Numbered from the stretch's first letter, positions 25,323 to 33,996 are shown. The stretch: DNA of 64,000 bases from Paralcaligenes ureilyticus (GCF_004346225.1 NZ_SMAJ01000016.1:1-64000); one strand, 5' to 3'. A program made the numbers and translations. Notes: generated by a model from the sequence alone, not told the origin.

Positions 25323-28040
25323 TCAATGGGATAGTGTGGAGGCGGCGGAAATGCCGGGCCGGGAAGTTTCGGCGGGAATGAAGGAACGAAGAACGCTTTT
25401 AGGTATGCCGCCGGCCGCCATCAAGCCGCGTTCGGCGGCCGTCAGGACTTGGGCCATGGCCTGGAAGCGGATCACATCGCCCGATTCGCGGTGTGCGGCC
25501 ACATCTACGGGCCTGCCGGTTTTTACAGCCTCCGCCACCTGTTCGAAGCTGAACCGTTCAGTTCCTGTCAGCCCCAATTGGCGCCATCCCTGGCCTGGAA
25601 GAAAGGCCAGCGGCAGGACACCCATGCCGACCAGATTCGCCCTGTGGATCCGTTCAAACGATTCTGCGATGACTGCCCGCACGCCCAGCAGTGCCGACCC
25701 TTTTGCGGCCCAATCGCGGCTGCTGCCCGTGCCATATTCTTTACCGGCCAGCACAATGACGCCGCGCCCCTCGCGGCGATAGGCCTGGGCCGCGTCGAAT
25801 ATGGTCATTTCCACGTCGTCGGGAAAATGGCGCGTCAGGCCGCCTTCGGTCTCGGGCATCAAGGCATTCTTGATACGGATATTGGCGAACGTGGCGCGAG
25901 CCATGACTTCGAAATTGCAGCGCCGCCCCACATAGCTGTTGAAGTCGCGCGGCTGAATGCCGACAGCCAGCAGGTATTGACCGGCCGGCGTTTCACTGGG
26001 GATTTCTCCACCCGGTGAAATATGATCGGTGGTGAGCGAATCGCCGAACGCGGCCAGCACGCGGGCTTCACGCAGATCGTCGGCAAGCCGTTCGAGCGCA
26101 TTGTCGTCGGGCGTGCCTTCAAAGAACGGCGGCTCCACCAAGTAGTGGGAGGACGGATCCCATGGGAAGCGTTGGCCGGTCGGCGCCTGCAGCTCATGCC
26201 ACATCGTGGCGTCGAAATTGGCGGGATCGTAAGTGGCGGCGAACAATTGCTGCTGCCGGGCGACGGGCAGCAGTGCGGCAATTTCGGTCGGTGATGGCCA
26301 CAAGTCGCGCAGATAGACCGGATTGCCATTGGCGTCGCACGCGAGGGCTTCGTTTTCGTAGTCGATATCGATCCGTCCCGCCAAGGCATAGGCGACCACC
26401 AGTGGCGGCGAGCCGATGTAATTGGCACGGATCATCTTATGGATACGACCTTCGAAATTGCGGTTGCCCGACAAGACAGCAGCGACCACCAGCTTTTGCG
26501 CTTCGATTTCCTGGACGACATCCGGGTCGAGAGGCCCGGATTTCCCGCCGCAAGTCGTACAGCCATAACCAATGGTATGAAAGCCCAGGGCTTCGAGCGC
26601 CGGTGTCAATCCCGCCTGATCCAGATAACGGGTGACGGCGCGCGAACCGGGTGCCAGCGAGGTCTTGACCCATGGTGCCGCTTTCAGCCCACGCGCAACG
26701 GCTTTTTGCGCGAGCAGCCCGGCGGCCAGCATGACGGAAGGATTGGAGGTGTTCGTGCACGATGTGATGGCGGCCAGCACGACAGAGCCATGACGCAAGG
26801 AGGGTTCCGGCAATGTCGAGCCGGGGGCTGCCGCTTCGGCGGCGAAGCCGCCCTGGCCCTGCGGGGTATGCAGCCTGGAGCGGAAATCGGCCGGTATGTC
26901 GCCGACGGCAAGACGATCCTGGGGCCTGCTCGGACCCGCCAGGCTGGGCACGGCCAGGCCGAGATCGATCTCTATCAGGCGCGAGTAATGGGGTTGTTCC
27001 GAACCGGGGAGGCGAAACAGATGATTGGCGCGGCAATAAGCCTCGACCGACTCGATGTGTTCGGCTGTACGACCGGTTGTACGCAGATAATCGATGGTTT
27101 GACCGTCGACGGGGAAAAAGCCGCAAGTGGCGCCGTACTCGGGCGCCATATTGGCGATCGTGGCACGTTCCGGCACACTGAGATCGGCTACGGCCGGACC
27201 GAAGAATTCCACCATGTTGCCGGCGACGCCGGCTTTGCGCAGCATTTGTGTAACCAGCAAGGCGGCATCGGTGGTCAGGGCGGGGGCGCGTACCACTCCC
27301 GTGAGCCTGACGCCTATCACCTCCGGAATGGGAAAGGTGTAAGCATGGCCCAGCACCGCCGCCTCGGCGTCAATGCCGCCGACACCCCAGCCCAATACGC
27401 CCAGGGCGTTGATCATGGGGGTGTGGGAGTCGCCGCCGATGACGAAATCGGGATAGGCCCATGTGCCGTCGGCACGGTCCGTGCATGAGATTACCGGAGC
27501 GATGTGCTCGAGATTGACTTGGTGGATGATGCCGGTGCCGGGGGGAAATACGCGCACTCCGTTGAAAGCCTGCTGCGCCCATTTCAGGAAACGGTAGCGT
27601 TCTTCATTGCGTTCAAATTCACGATGCAGGTTGCGCGCCACGGCGTCGGGACCCGCCCAATTGTCGACTTGCAAAGAGTGATCGACGATCAGATCCACGG
27701 GGATGCGGGTATCGACGGCCTTTACATCGCCATGGTGGCCCGCGACCGCATCGCGCAACGCCGCAAGGTCTTGCAGGACAGGCAGGCCGCTGGAGTCGGG
27801 CAGAATCACGCGGGTGACATACAAAGGCAGGTCCACACCGGTGTTGTCGCGCCAATTCAGCAAGGCCTGGATTTCGCCGATGGCGACAGGGTCGCCCCAC
27901 GCACGGTGCCTGCACAGATTTTCCAGCAATATTCGAATCACATAAGGAAAGGCGGCGATGTCCTGGCCTGCCGCCTCTGCCTCGGAGGCAATGCCGGCAT
28001 AGCGCAGAGTGCGATCGCGGATGGAAAGCGTGGCAATCAT
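25323..28040 (-). CDS. Aconitase-family hydratase (AcnA/AcnD group)
   Basis: 905 residues, 4Fe-4S dehydratase. Cluster ligands are Cys428 (TSCTNTSNP) and Cys494/Cys497 (GYGCTTCGGKSGPLDP). The canonical aconitase loop reads CTTCIGNSGPL, so Ile-Gly-Asn has become Gly-Gly-Lys, close to the active site. The part after it (AVLSGNRNFEGRIH) and the C-terminal swivel domain (KEYGTGSSRDWAAKG) are normal. It sits in an operon with cyclic-amide hydrolases and faces a GntR regulator and a PEP-mutase-type lyase, not TCA-cycle genes. A role on citrate, 2-methylcitrate or another branched tricarboxylate or maleate is likely, and citrate itself is doubtful. Confidence 0.92.
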   Translation of the reverse strand: MIATLSIRDRTLRYAGIASEAEAAGQDIAAFPYVIRILLENLCRHRAWGDPVAIGEIQALLNWRDNTGVDLPLYVTRVILPDSSGLPVLQDLAALRDAVAGHHGDVKAVDTRIPVDLIVDHSLQVDNWAGPDAVARNLHREFERNEERYRFLKWAQQAFNGVRVFPPGTGIIHQVNLEHIAPVISCTDRADGTWAYPDFVIGGDSHTPMINALGVLGWGVGGIDAEAAVLGHAYTFPIPEVIGVRLTGVVRAPALTTDAALLVTQMLRKAGVAGNMVEFFGPAVADLSVPERATIANMAPEYGATCGFFPVDGQTIDYLRTTGRTAEHIESVEAYCRANHLFRLPGSEQPHYSRLIEIDLGLAVPSLAGPSRPQDRLAVGDIPADFRSRLHTPQGQGGFAAEAAAPGSTLPEPSLRHGSVVLAAITSCTNTSNPSVMLAAGLLAQKAVARGLKAAPWVKTSLAPGSRAVTRYLDQAGLTPALEALGFHTIGYGCTTCGGKSGPLDPDVVQEIEAQKLVVAAVLSGNRNFEGRIHKMIRANYIGSPPLVVAYALAGRIDIDYENEALACDANGNPVYLRDLWPSPTEIAALLPVARQQQLFAATYDPANFDATMWHELQAPTGQRFPWDPSSHYLVEPPFFEGTPDDNALERLADDLREARVLAAFGDSLTTDHISPGGEIPSETPAGQYLLAVGIQPRDFNSYVGRRCNFEVMARATFANIRIKNALMPETEGGLTRHFPDDVEMTIFDAAQAYRREGRGVIVLAGKEYGTGSSRDWAAKGSALLGVRAVIAESFERIHRANLVGMGVLPLAFLPGQGWRQLGLTGTERFSFEQVAEAVKTGRPVDVAAHRESGDVIRFQAMAQVLTAAERGLMAAGGIPKSVLRSFIPAETSRPGISAASTLSH

Positions 28041-28082
28041 GGCGGGCTACTCGATGACAGGAAACAGTGAAGACTCGGTCTT

Positions 28083-28093
28083 TATGGGATACC
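28083..28093. promoter_or_regulatory. Repeat element TATGGGATACC, candidate GntR site 1
   Basis: TATGGGATACC lies about 45 bp upstream of the aconitase-family start. It matches the element at 28280-28290 in 10 of 11 bases. With flanks the second copy is palindromic (AT-A-GG-ATA-CC-C-AT), as expected for a dimeric GntR protein. Confidence 0.4.
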
Positions 28094-28279
28094 TGAATTT
28101 CATTATTGACTACGCACGATTAAAATGTCGACACTTTTATAGAACTGTTTAAAATACTAGGGCAATCTCAGCAAGCCTATTGGCTCTGTCTTTACGGCAT
28201 AGATACGAGTATATGTTATAGAAACCCCTCAATAACTATATAAAATATAGGTATTTTCCCTTAATCTGGAGCGCGGCCT

Positions 28280-28290
28280 TATAGGATACC
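28280..28290. promoter_or_regulatory. Repeat element TATAGGATACC, candidate GntR site 2
   Basis: Second copy, 74 bp upstream of the gntR ATG and 35 bp before its -35 box. The symmetric arms AT.GG and CC.AT flank ATA. Confidence 0.4.
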
Positions 28291-28324
28291 CATTTTTTAT
28301 TTCGCCGCTGTCTTGCCTAAAAAG

Positions 28325-28352
28325 TTGACACAATTCATAGGTGGCTGATAAT
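28325..28352 (+). promoter_or_regulatory. Sigma-70 promoter of gntR
   Basis: TTGACA (28325-28330), 16-base spacer, GATAAT (28347-28352). The predicted start site near 28359 is only about 5 bases before the ATG at 28364, and no ribosome site is visible, so the gntR mRNA may be almost leaderless. Confidence 0.6.
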
Positions 28353-28363
28353 CTGTTAACACT

Positions 28364-29068
28364 ATGACTCAATCTCAAACTACTCTGGTGCGCAGTGGCG
28401 ATTCCCAGGAACCGCTTTCCGAGCGGGTGTTCGGGCAAATGCTGGACGCCATATATCAGGGCCGGCTGCCGCCGGGCAGCATCATCAATGAAGTAACGCT
28501 GGCGCAGGAGTTCGGTGTCAGCCGCGGACCGGTGCGAGAAGCGGTTCGCCGGCTGCAAGGCATTCAACTGGTAACGCGCGAGCCTTATGTCAAAGCGCGA
28601 GTGGTTTCTTTGTCGGGGCAATCGGCACTCGAGCTCTTCCAGATGCGCATGGCACTTGAAGGGGTTGCCTGCAATCTTGCGACCCGACGCATGAGCGATG
28701 CTGAAATCGCAGCGTTGTCGTCGGAGCTTGAACGGGACCGGCAGCTTCAACTGGACGGTAACCGGACCGATATGCCGCGCGTGTTCGATTTCCATGAGCG
28801 CATTGTTCATGCGAGCGGCAACCAACGGATTATCAATGCCCTGTGCGGTGATTTGTACCATTTATTGCGCATCTATCGACGGCATTCGGGTACCGTGCTC
28901 GAGCGCAAGCACGATGCGTACGCAGAGCATTGGCAGATTCTCAGGGCTATCAAGGCGCGCGATGCCGATCTGGCTGAATCCCTGATGCGCTCGCATATCG
29001 GGCGGGCGGCGCAGCATCTGTCGGAGCATCTGGTCGAGTCGGATTTCTCTTCGGGTCGAAGAGCCTGA
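28364..29068 (+). CDS. GntR-family regulator, FCD (FadR/VanR) subfamily
   Basis: 234 residues. The winged HTH is in the first 75 (EVTLAQEFGVSRGPVREAVRRL, in pieces). The all-helical FCD ligand domain carries metal-binding His/Asp positions (DFHERIVHASGN, HWQILRAIKARD, RSHIGRAA). It is divergent from the aconitase-family operon and upstream of the lyase/TctC/flavoprotein genes, so it probably senses a pathway carboxylate and controls both arms. Confidence 0.93.
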   Translation: MTQSQTTLVRSGDSQEPLSERVFGQMLDAIYQGRLPPGSIINEVTLAQEFGVSRGPVREAVRRLQGIQLVTREPYVKARVVSLSGQSALELFQMRMALEGVACNLATRRMSDAEIAALSSELERDRQLQLDGNRTDMPRVFDFHERIVHASGNQRIINALCGDLYHLLRIYRRHSGTVLERKHDAYAEHWQILRAIKARDADLAESLMRSHIGRAAQHLSEHLVESDFSSGRRA

Positions 29069-29207
29069 GTCCCCGGCGACGGGGTATGCGGCGCAAGCGC
29101 CGAATAGGCCGAGCCCCGGCGTCTTGCTGACAGCATGGCGTTTTCAGCAGACTTCCTATTTTTTCTCATATCAGAATGAGCCCCAGCTACATTTCAGGAA
29201 CCAGTTC

Positions 29208-30113
29208 ATGACCAGTAACCCCCGCAAATTCCGAGAGCTTCTAAAGAACGAGGCGTTTATTGTTTCGCCGGGCGTCTATGACGGCTACAGCATTCGCCTG
29301 GTCGAGGCCGCCGGCTTTAAAACCGCGGCCACCAGTGGAGCGGCCTTATCCAATTCCCTGTTGGGCGTGGCCGATATCGGTGTCATGGGCCTGGCTGAAA
29401 ACGTGAATCACTGCCGCAACCTTGCCCGCTCGGTATCCATTCCACTGACTGCCGATGCCGACACGGGCTATGGCAATCCGGTGAACGTATTCCATACTGT
29501 GCGGCAATTCGAAGAGGCGGGCGTCGCGGGTATCAATCTGGAAGACCAGGTCAGCCCCAAGCGTTGCGGCCACATGCCCGGCAAAGATGTCGTCAGCCTG
29601 GCTGAAATGGTCAAGAAAATAGAGGCTGCCTGTCTGGCCAGGCGCGACGATGACTTTGTCATTATCGCCCGCACAGACGCTATTGCGGTCGAGGGCATTG
29701 ACGGGGCCGTCAAGCGTGCCAAAGCCTATGCCGCCGCAGGTGCCGATATGCTGTTCCCCGATGCGGTACGCACCGAAGACGATATCAAGCGCCTGGTCGA
29801 TGCGGCGGGGATTCCCCTTAGTGTCAACATGGGGTTCGGCATCCGCTCCCGTCCCACGACGCCGATCATTCCTATTCCACGGCTGAAAGCCATTGGAGTC
29901 AAGCGCATCAGCTTGCCTCGCATGTTGCCGGCCGCCGCGATCCATGCCATGACCCAGGCGCTGAAGCTTATGCAGGAAGTGATCACAACCGGACAGCCGA
30001 TCGACCGCCCCGATTTGCTGGTGGGAATCGAAGACATCATGAAGCTTATGGGCTACGAGGAAATGCGCGAGCTTGAGAAGCGCCTTACTACCCTGGATCC
30101 TGAACCCTTTTGA
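29208..30113 (+). CDS. Isocitrate lyase/PEP-mutase-family C-C lyase
   Basis: 301 residues from the ATG at 29208, preceded by AGGA. It has the family's metal site DADTGYGN (83-90), the acid LEDQVSPKRCGHMPGK with the flexible catalytic loop KRCGH (118-122), and RTDAIAVEGIDGAV. The size fits 2-methylisocitrate lyase (PrpB), oxaloacetate decarboxylase or 2,3-dimethylmalate lyase. With an aconitase-family hydratase across the GntR gene, a hydration-then-cleavage sequence giving pyruvate, glyoxylate or a relative plus a diacid is the natural reading. Exact substrate unknown. Confidence 0.92.
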   Translation: MTSNPRKFRELLKNEAFIVSPGVYDGYSIRLVEAAGFKTAATSGAALSNSLLGVADIGVMGLAENVNHCRNLARSVSIPLTADADTGYGNPVNVFHTVRQFEEAGVAGINLEDQVSPKRCGHMPGKDVVSLAEMVKKIEAACLARRDDDFVIIARTDAIAVEGIDGAVKRAKAYAAAGADMLFPDAVRTEDDIKRLVDAAGIPLSVNMGFGIRSRPTTPIIPIPRLKAIGVKRISLPRMLPAAAIHAMTQALKLMQEVITTGQPIDRPDLLVGIEDIMKLMGYEEMRELEKRLTTLDPEPF

Positions 30114-30136
30114 GGTCGCGGCTTTCTAGGCCATAA

Positions 30137-30172
30137 ACCGATATGAATCGGTGTTCCATTTTTTATTTTTCA
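30137..30172 (+). terminator. Hairpin followed by T-rich tract between lyase and tctC
   Basis: ACCGAT (30137-30142), ATGA, ATCGGT (30147-30152), then a T-rich run from 30158. The 6-bp stem is weak and the tract begins 5 bases later, so it may act as partial attenuator before the receptor gene. Confidence 0.35.
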
Positions 30173-30190
30173 TAAATCGGAGACAAAAAG

Positions 30191-31222
30191 ATGAAATGTT
30201 CTACCAGGCAAGATGATTCGACAATGGGTTCCCGGATGCGCCGGGGATTTATCAAGGCATGTTGGTTGTCGGCGACGCTGCTGGGGCTTGGCATGACGGC
30301 GCAGGCTTCGGCGGAGTCCGCAGCCAGCTTCCCCTCGCGGCCGGTCACTATTGTGGTGCCCTTTACACCGGGAGGCCCGACCGATATCGTGGGTCGGTCG
30401 CTAGGCGCGGCGCTATCCAAGAAATGGGGGCAATCCGTGATCATCGAGAACCGACCCGGTGCGGGCGGCGATATCGGTTCGGCCATGGTTGCTCGCGCGA
30501 AGCCTGACGGTTACACGCTAATCCTGGGCGTAACGGGCTCGCACGCGATCAACAAATGGCTCTACAAGTCGCTCCCCTATGACCCCCAGAAAGATTTCGA
30601 ACCGGTCAGCCTGGCGGTAATCTATTCCAACGTCATTGTCGCCAACCCCAATTTTCCCGCCAACAATCTGCAAGAGCTGATTGCCTTGGCGAAGAAAGAC
30701 CCCAACAAGTACAGCTATGGATCGGACGGTAACGGCACGGCCAGCAATTTGTCCATGGAACTGCTGAAGGAACAGGGTAAATTCAAACTCGTTCATGTAC
30801 CCTACAAGGGCAGTTCACCTATGCTCAATGACGTGATGGGCGGCACAGTCCCGCTGGGTATTACCGGACTGCCTGCGGCCCAACCCATGATCAAGGCGGG
30901 GCGACTCAAAGTCATCGGCCTCACCACGGCTCAGGACTATAGCGGTAATCACTACCCTACTATTGCCAGCCAAGGGTTTCCGGGATACGACATCGCCCCC
31001 TTCTCGGCTATCTTTGCTCCCAAAAACACGCCTCCCGCCATCGTTGCAAAGATCTCCGCCGACATGGCCGATGTCTTGAACCAGGCCGATATGAAAGACA
31101 AAATGGCCAAGCTGGGCCTCAAGCCAATGCCGACAACGCCCAAGCAAACTGCGGATTTCCAGGCCAAGCAGATCGAGCAATGGGAGAAAGCCGTCAAAAT
31201 TTCCGGCATATCGATCGATTAA
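30191..31222 (+). CDS. Tripartite tricarboxylate transporter receptor (TctC/Bug family)
   Basis: Periplasmic solute receptor, 343 residues. The N-terminus is long (about 45 residues), with two Arg near 16-18 (RMRRGFIK) before the hydrophobic core CWLSATLLGLGMTAQASA. Motifs are VPFTPGGPTDIVGR, IENRPGAGGDIG and VPYKGSSPMLND. GGAG lies 8 bases before the ATG. It sits between the lyase and the flavoprotein dehydrogenase; its likely partners tctB and tctA survive only as relics 2.3 kb away, on the other strand. It probably binds the tricarboxylate used by this cluster. Confidence 0.95.
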   Translation: MKCSTRQDDSTMGSRMRRGFIKACWLSATLLGLGMTAQASAESAASFPSRPVTIVVPFTPGGPTDIVGRSLGAALSKKWGQSVIIENRPGAGGDIGSAMVARAKPDGYTLILGVTGSHAINKWLYKSLPYDPQKDFEPVSLAVIYSNVIVANPNFPANNLQELIALAKKDPNKYSYGSDGNGTASNLSMELLKEQGKFKLVHVPYKGSSPMLNDVMGGTVPLGITGLPAAQPMIKAGRLKVIGLTTAQDYSGNHYPTIASQGFPGYDIAPFSAIFAPKNTPPAIVAKISADMADVLNQADMKDKMAKLGLKPMPTTPKQTADFQAKQIEQWEKAVKISGISID

Positions 31223-31233
31223 GGAAGCAGTCC

Positions 31234-32634
31234 GTGTTCGCGCGCACGACTGAAGTCGAATTCGGCGCCGAGGTGGATGTGCTGGTCATTGGGGCGGGCG
31301 GTTGTGGTTTGACCGCGGCGCTTGCAGCAAGCGCCGCCGATCCGAATGCCTCCATCGCGGTACTGGAGAAGGCCGATCGCCTACAGGGAAACACGCTGCT
31401 CTCCAGCGGCTCGATTCCCGCCGCGGGCACACGGTTCCAGGTCCTGGCCGGCATCCACGACACCGCACAGGATTTCCTGGACGATCTGGCGCGGGTGGCT
31501 GGCCCCCACCAGGCGCAACCTCTGGCTCGTCGGCTTGCCGAGGTTTCCGCCGAACTGGTGGAATGGCTGGTCGATGACGCCGGCGTCAGTCTGACGCTGG
31601 TGGAAACGTACAAGCACATCGGCCACCGCCGGCACCGCTTGCACTCGCCGCCATCGCGTCGCGGAGAAGATCTGCTCAACGATCTGGCACGCACCGTAGA
31701 AGCGCGCCAGATCCCCGTGGCCATGGGCAATCGTGTCGTCGATCTTGTCGTATCGAACCAAGGAGCGGTGTGCGGTGCAATAACCCGAAGCAAGGACGGT
31801 AGCGGCACCACTGTGGGTGCTCGCGCCGTAATACTCGCGACCAATGGCTTCGGCAACAACCGGACACTGCTGGCACGTTATTGCCCGGAACTTGCGCAGG
31901 CACCCTACGGCGGCTCCATGGGCAGCGAAGGGGAAGCCATACGCTGGGGCGAAGAACTCGGAGCGGACCTGGTCAATATGGCCGCGTACCAAGCCCATGC
32001 AAGCCTGGCCGATCCGCACGGGTCGCTGGTAACCTGGACCGTGATTGAAAAAGGCGGAGTTGTCGTCGATAGCGATGGCCGCCGGTTCGGCGATGAGAGC
32101 ATGGGTTATTCGGCTTTCGCCGCGCTGGAATTGAGGCGCGATGGATCTTTCTACGTCATTGCCGATACGCGAGTACGGGACGCTACGGCTGCGGGGCAAA
32201 GCGAGTATGCCGGACTGGTCGGTAGTAACGGGGTGCTGGTATCCGATAGCGCCGCGGCCCTTGCCCGACGCCTGGGCATGGACGAACAAGTTTTCGCTCG
32301 CACACTGGACGCAGCGGCTGGCGCAGCGCAAGGCCGGATGGCCGACCCGCATGGCCGTCTCGACTGGGGTTTGGGCCCGCTGCATGCGCCTTACACGGCC
32401 ACACGCATCGGGCCTGCGCTATTTCATACGCAGGGAGGTCTGCGCGTGGACGACGATGCCCGCGTTCTGCGCTCCGACGGACGTCCCATTCCGGGTTTGT
32501 ACGCGGGAGGTGGCGCCGCCTGCGGCATCAGCGGCGTGCGTGGAGGCGCTGGATATATGTCCGGCAACGGTTTGCTGGCGGCGCTGGGGCTGGGCTACCT
32601 GGCAGGCCGCGCGGCGATTCAGGATATCCGCTGA
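31234..32634 (+). CDS. FAD-dependent dehydrogenase, fumarate-reductase/tricarballylate-dehydrogenase-like
   Basis: The start is GTG at 31234 with AAGGAAG 6 bases before it, just after the tctC stop; a longer frame would overlap tctC by 43 bases. 466 residues. FAD site VDVLVIGAGGCGLTAALAAS, then LEKADRLQGNTLLSSGSIPA, a capping domain, and the C-terminal GLYAGGGAACGISGVRGGAG. The family oxidises or reduces C-C bonds next to carboxylates (TcuA, fumarate reductase, ketosteroid dehydrogenases). Beside TctC and an aconitase-family enzyme, desaturation of a tricarballylate-like acid to an aconitate-like acid is a reasonable inference. Confidence 0.88.
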   Translation: MFARTTEVEFGAEVDVLVIGAGGCGLTAALAASAADPNASIAVLEKADRLQGNTLLSSGSIPAAGTRFQVLAGIHDTAQDFLDDLARVAGPHQAQPLARRLAEVSAELVEWLVDDAGVSLTLVETYKHIGHRRHRLHSPPSRRGEDLLNDLARTVEARQIPVAMGNRVVDLVVSNQGAVCGAITRSKDGSGTTVGARAVILATNGFGNNRTLLARYCPELAQAPYGGSMGSEGEAIRWGEELGADLVNMAAYQAHASLADPHGSLVTWTVIEKGGVVVDSDGRRFGDESMGYSAFAALELRRDGSFYVIADTRVRDATAAGQSEYAGLVGSNGVLVSDSAAALARRLGMDEQVFARTLDAAAGAAQGRMADPHGRLDWGLGPLHAPYTATRIGPALFHTQGGLRVDDDARVLRSDGRPIPGLYAGGGAACGISGVRGGAGYMSGNGLLAALGLGYLAGRAAIQDIR

Positions 32635-32830
32635 AGAAATGGCAGGTGCGGCGGCGCCGCTGTACCGAGCCTTTGGCGCGCCTTTTGGCGAACTGAGGTC
32701 TGCTTGAGCATTGCGGCACCAAGGACCAGAAATAAAGTCTGTCCGAAATGAGAGGGGAAGATACTCGGAACCGCCCGTACACGGTGTGTTCTTGGCGCCT
32801 TCTTTCGCTACACGAGTATCCGCCGACGGG

Positions 32831-33079
32831 TTAGGAAGCCAGCTCGGCCGAAACCAGCGCAACAAAGGCAAAGCCGATAGCGACGCGCGACAGGCTACGC
32901 CCGATGGCGCTCGCGATGACGCCGGCTCTGGCCAGCTCAATGAACTTCTTCAACACCGCATACGGATCTGGCACCAACTCAGGTTGATCCACGACATGCG
33001 CTACGCCATACCATGCAACCGCAACCATGAAGGGCGAGCATAGTGCCAACATCAGCTTGTGGGAAGGAGCTGCGGACAT
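32831..33079 (-). pseudogene. N-terminal fragment of an ABC permease (SsuC/TauC type)
   Basis: 82 codons: a hydrophobic helix (CSPFMVAVAWYGVAHVV), then PELVPDPYAVLKKFIEL, and AIGRSLSRVAIGFAFVAL, the typical first third of nitrate/sulfonate/taurine permeases. The frame stops there; about 170 residues of the channel are missing. No partner ATPase or receptor nearby. Confidence 0.7.
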
Positions 33080-33252
33080 TTCTACTTTGCCTTGACACCA
33101 AGAACCATGAAACCCGCCTGAGCACTAGCTTGGAGGATTATTCAGGGCCGCCTAATTACGTTGAATGATTTATTTAAAAGCGGATTTATGATGTTTTAAA
33201 TCAACCACATAAGGCCGTGGAGGGCCGCCCTGTGTATGTATGCACCGATTGA

Positions 33253-33276
33253 CGCCGCCCAGATGACTGGGCGGCG
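33253..33276. repeat. 10-bp GC-rich stem-loop
   Basis: CGCCGCCCAG (33253-33262), ATGA, CTGGGCGGCG (33267-33276), perfect. It lies in the 245-bp gap between the permease fragment and the tctA relic. No T-run follows on the plus strand. Possibly a terminator that served the tctBA genes (minus strand). Confidence 0.5.
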
Positions 33277-33324
33277 GCTACGGTTGTATATCTGGCGCAA
33301 ATAGAAAAACATCCGAGTATTACT

Positions 33325-33499
33325 TCATTTTCCTATTTGTAGCTGCTGCACACCCACCCTCGTACGCCACCGCCTAACCATATACATCGTCAGTTGACCC
33401 ACCACCAGCAACAGCGATATTCCAAGAAACACGGCACTGATGCTCGGGCTGCAACGCGATGCTAAAGCCAAACAGCAGATTATGCAGAGCAAGCTCCAT
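33325..33499 (-). pseudogene. tctA: tctA relic: start and end joined by a large deletion
   Basis: The ATG at 33497-33499 begins MELALHNLLFGFSIALQP, the typical TctA N-terminus. About 18 codons on, the coding sense jumps frame to SISAVFLGISLLLVVGQL and a basic tail ending in TGA at 33325-33327, which looks like the last helix of TctA. Roughly 450 internal residues are gone. The ATG is 2 bases after the tctB stop, the normal tctBA spacing. Confidence 0.6.
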
Positions 33500-33501
33500 G
33501 G

Positions 33502-33990
33502 CTACCCCCCTCCACCCAGAATAGGAATTTGCACATTGAGGAGCCACCAGAAAACCACCACCGCCACCACGCACATAATAAGCGCAACAACGGCCGCCGC
33601 CTTGACGGTCATGGTCTTGTCTCCCAACTCAGAAATAAATACAACAGCAAAGGTGGCTGGCAATAAGCCGGTGTACATAACCAGAAAGATGAAAGCCAGG
33701 ATACTGCCTGCAATGCAAAGCCAACCGCGCCACTCGGGCCGCAGCTCCTCATCACTGGCCATATTATGGTGGCCAAGCCCGCGCACCACAATTACGGCAC
33801 CCGTTACCGTCATCAGCACACCAATAATAAGTGGATAAAACCCCGCTCCGGTACTCCCCAACGTACCGATGCCATAAGTTGATCCATCGATTGCTGAAAC
33901 AAGCCCAAATAGTATTATCAGGATCGGGGACCCACCATTCGGTCGCTCGATGAACTCATCGCTCCCTAACCAATTCCACTGCCGCGAACG
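33502..33990 (-). pseudogene. tctB: tctB, complete body but no start codon
   Basis: The open frame from 33990 to TAG 33502 encodes a four-helix TctB: SPILIILFGLVSAIDG, GTLGSTGAGFYPLIIGVL, WLCIAGSILAFIFLVMYTGL and a last hydrophobic helix. Upstream of SDEFIERPN there is no ATG, GTG or TTG before a TAA at 33991-33993; only a TTG deep in the gene (33861) remains. The natural start probably preceded Ser-Asp-Glu and was lost at the junction with IS debris. With tctA deleted it is certainly non-functional. Confidence 0.7.
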
Positions 33991-33996
33991 TTAAAA

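Larger units (their letters stand above)
28041..28363. other. Divergent control region between the aconitase-family and gntR genes
   Basis: 323 bp, AT-rich, no gene. It contains two near-identical TATRGGATACC elements, a TGTCGACA palindrome near 28127-28134 and a good sigma-70 promoter for gntR, listed separately. Confidence 0.8.

Noticed and set aside
26439-27488. 349-codon plus-strand frame inside the aconitase-family gene
   Set aside because: Antisense shadow of a well-supported gene; no family resemblance or ribosome site.
31381-32385. 334-codon minus-strand frame inside the flavoprotein gene
   Set aside because: Antisense shadow caused by GC-rich third positions.
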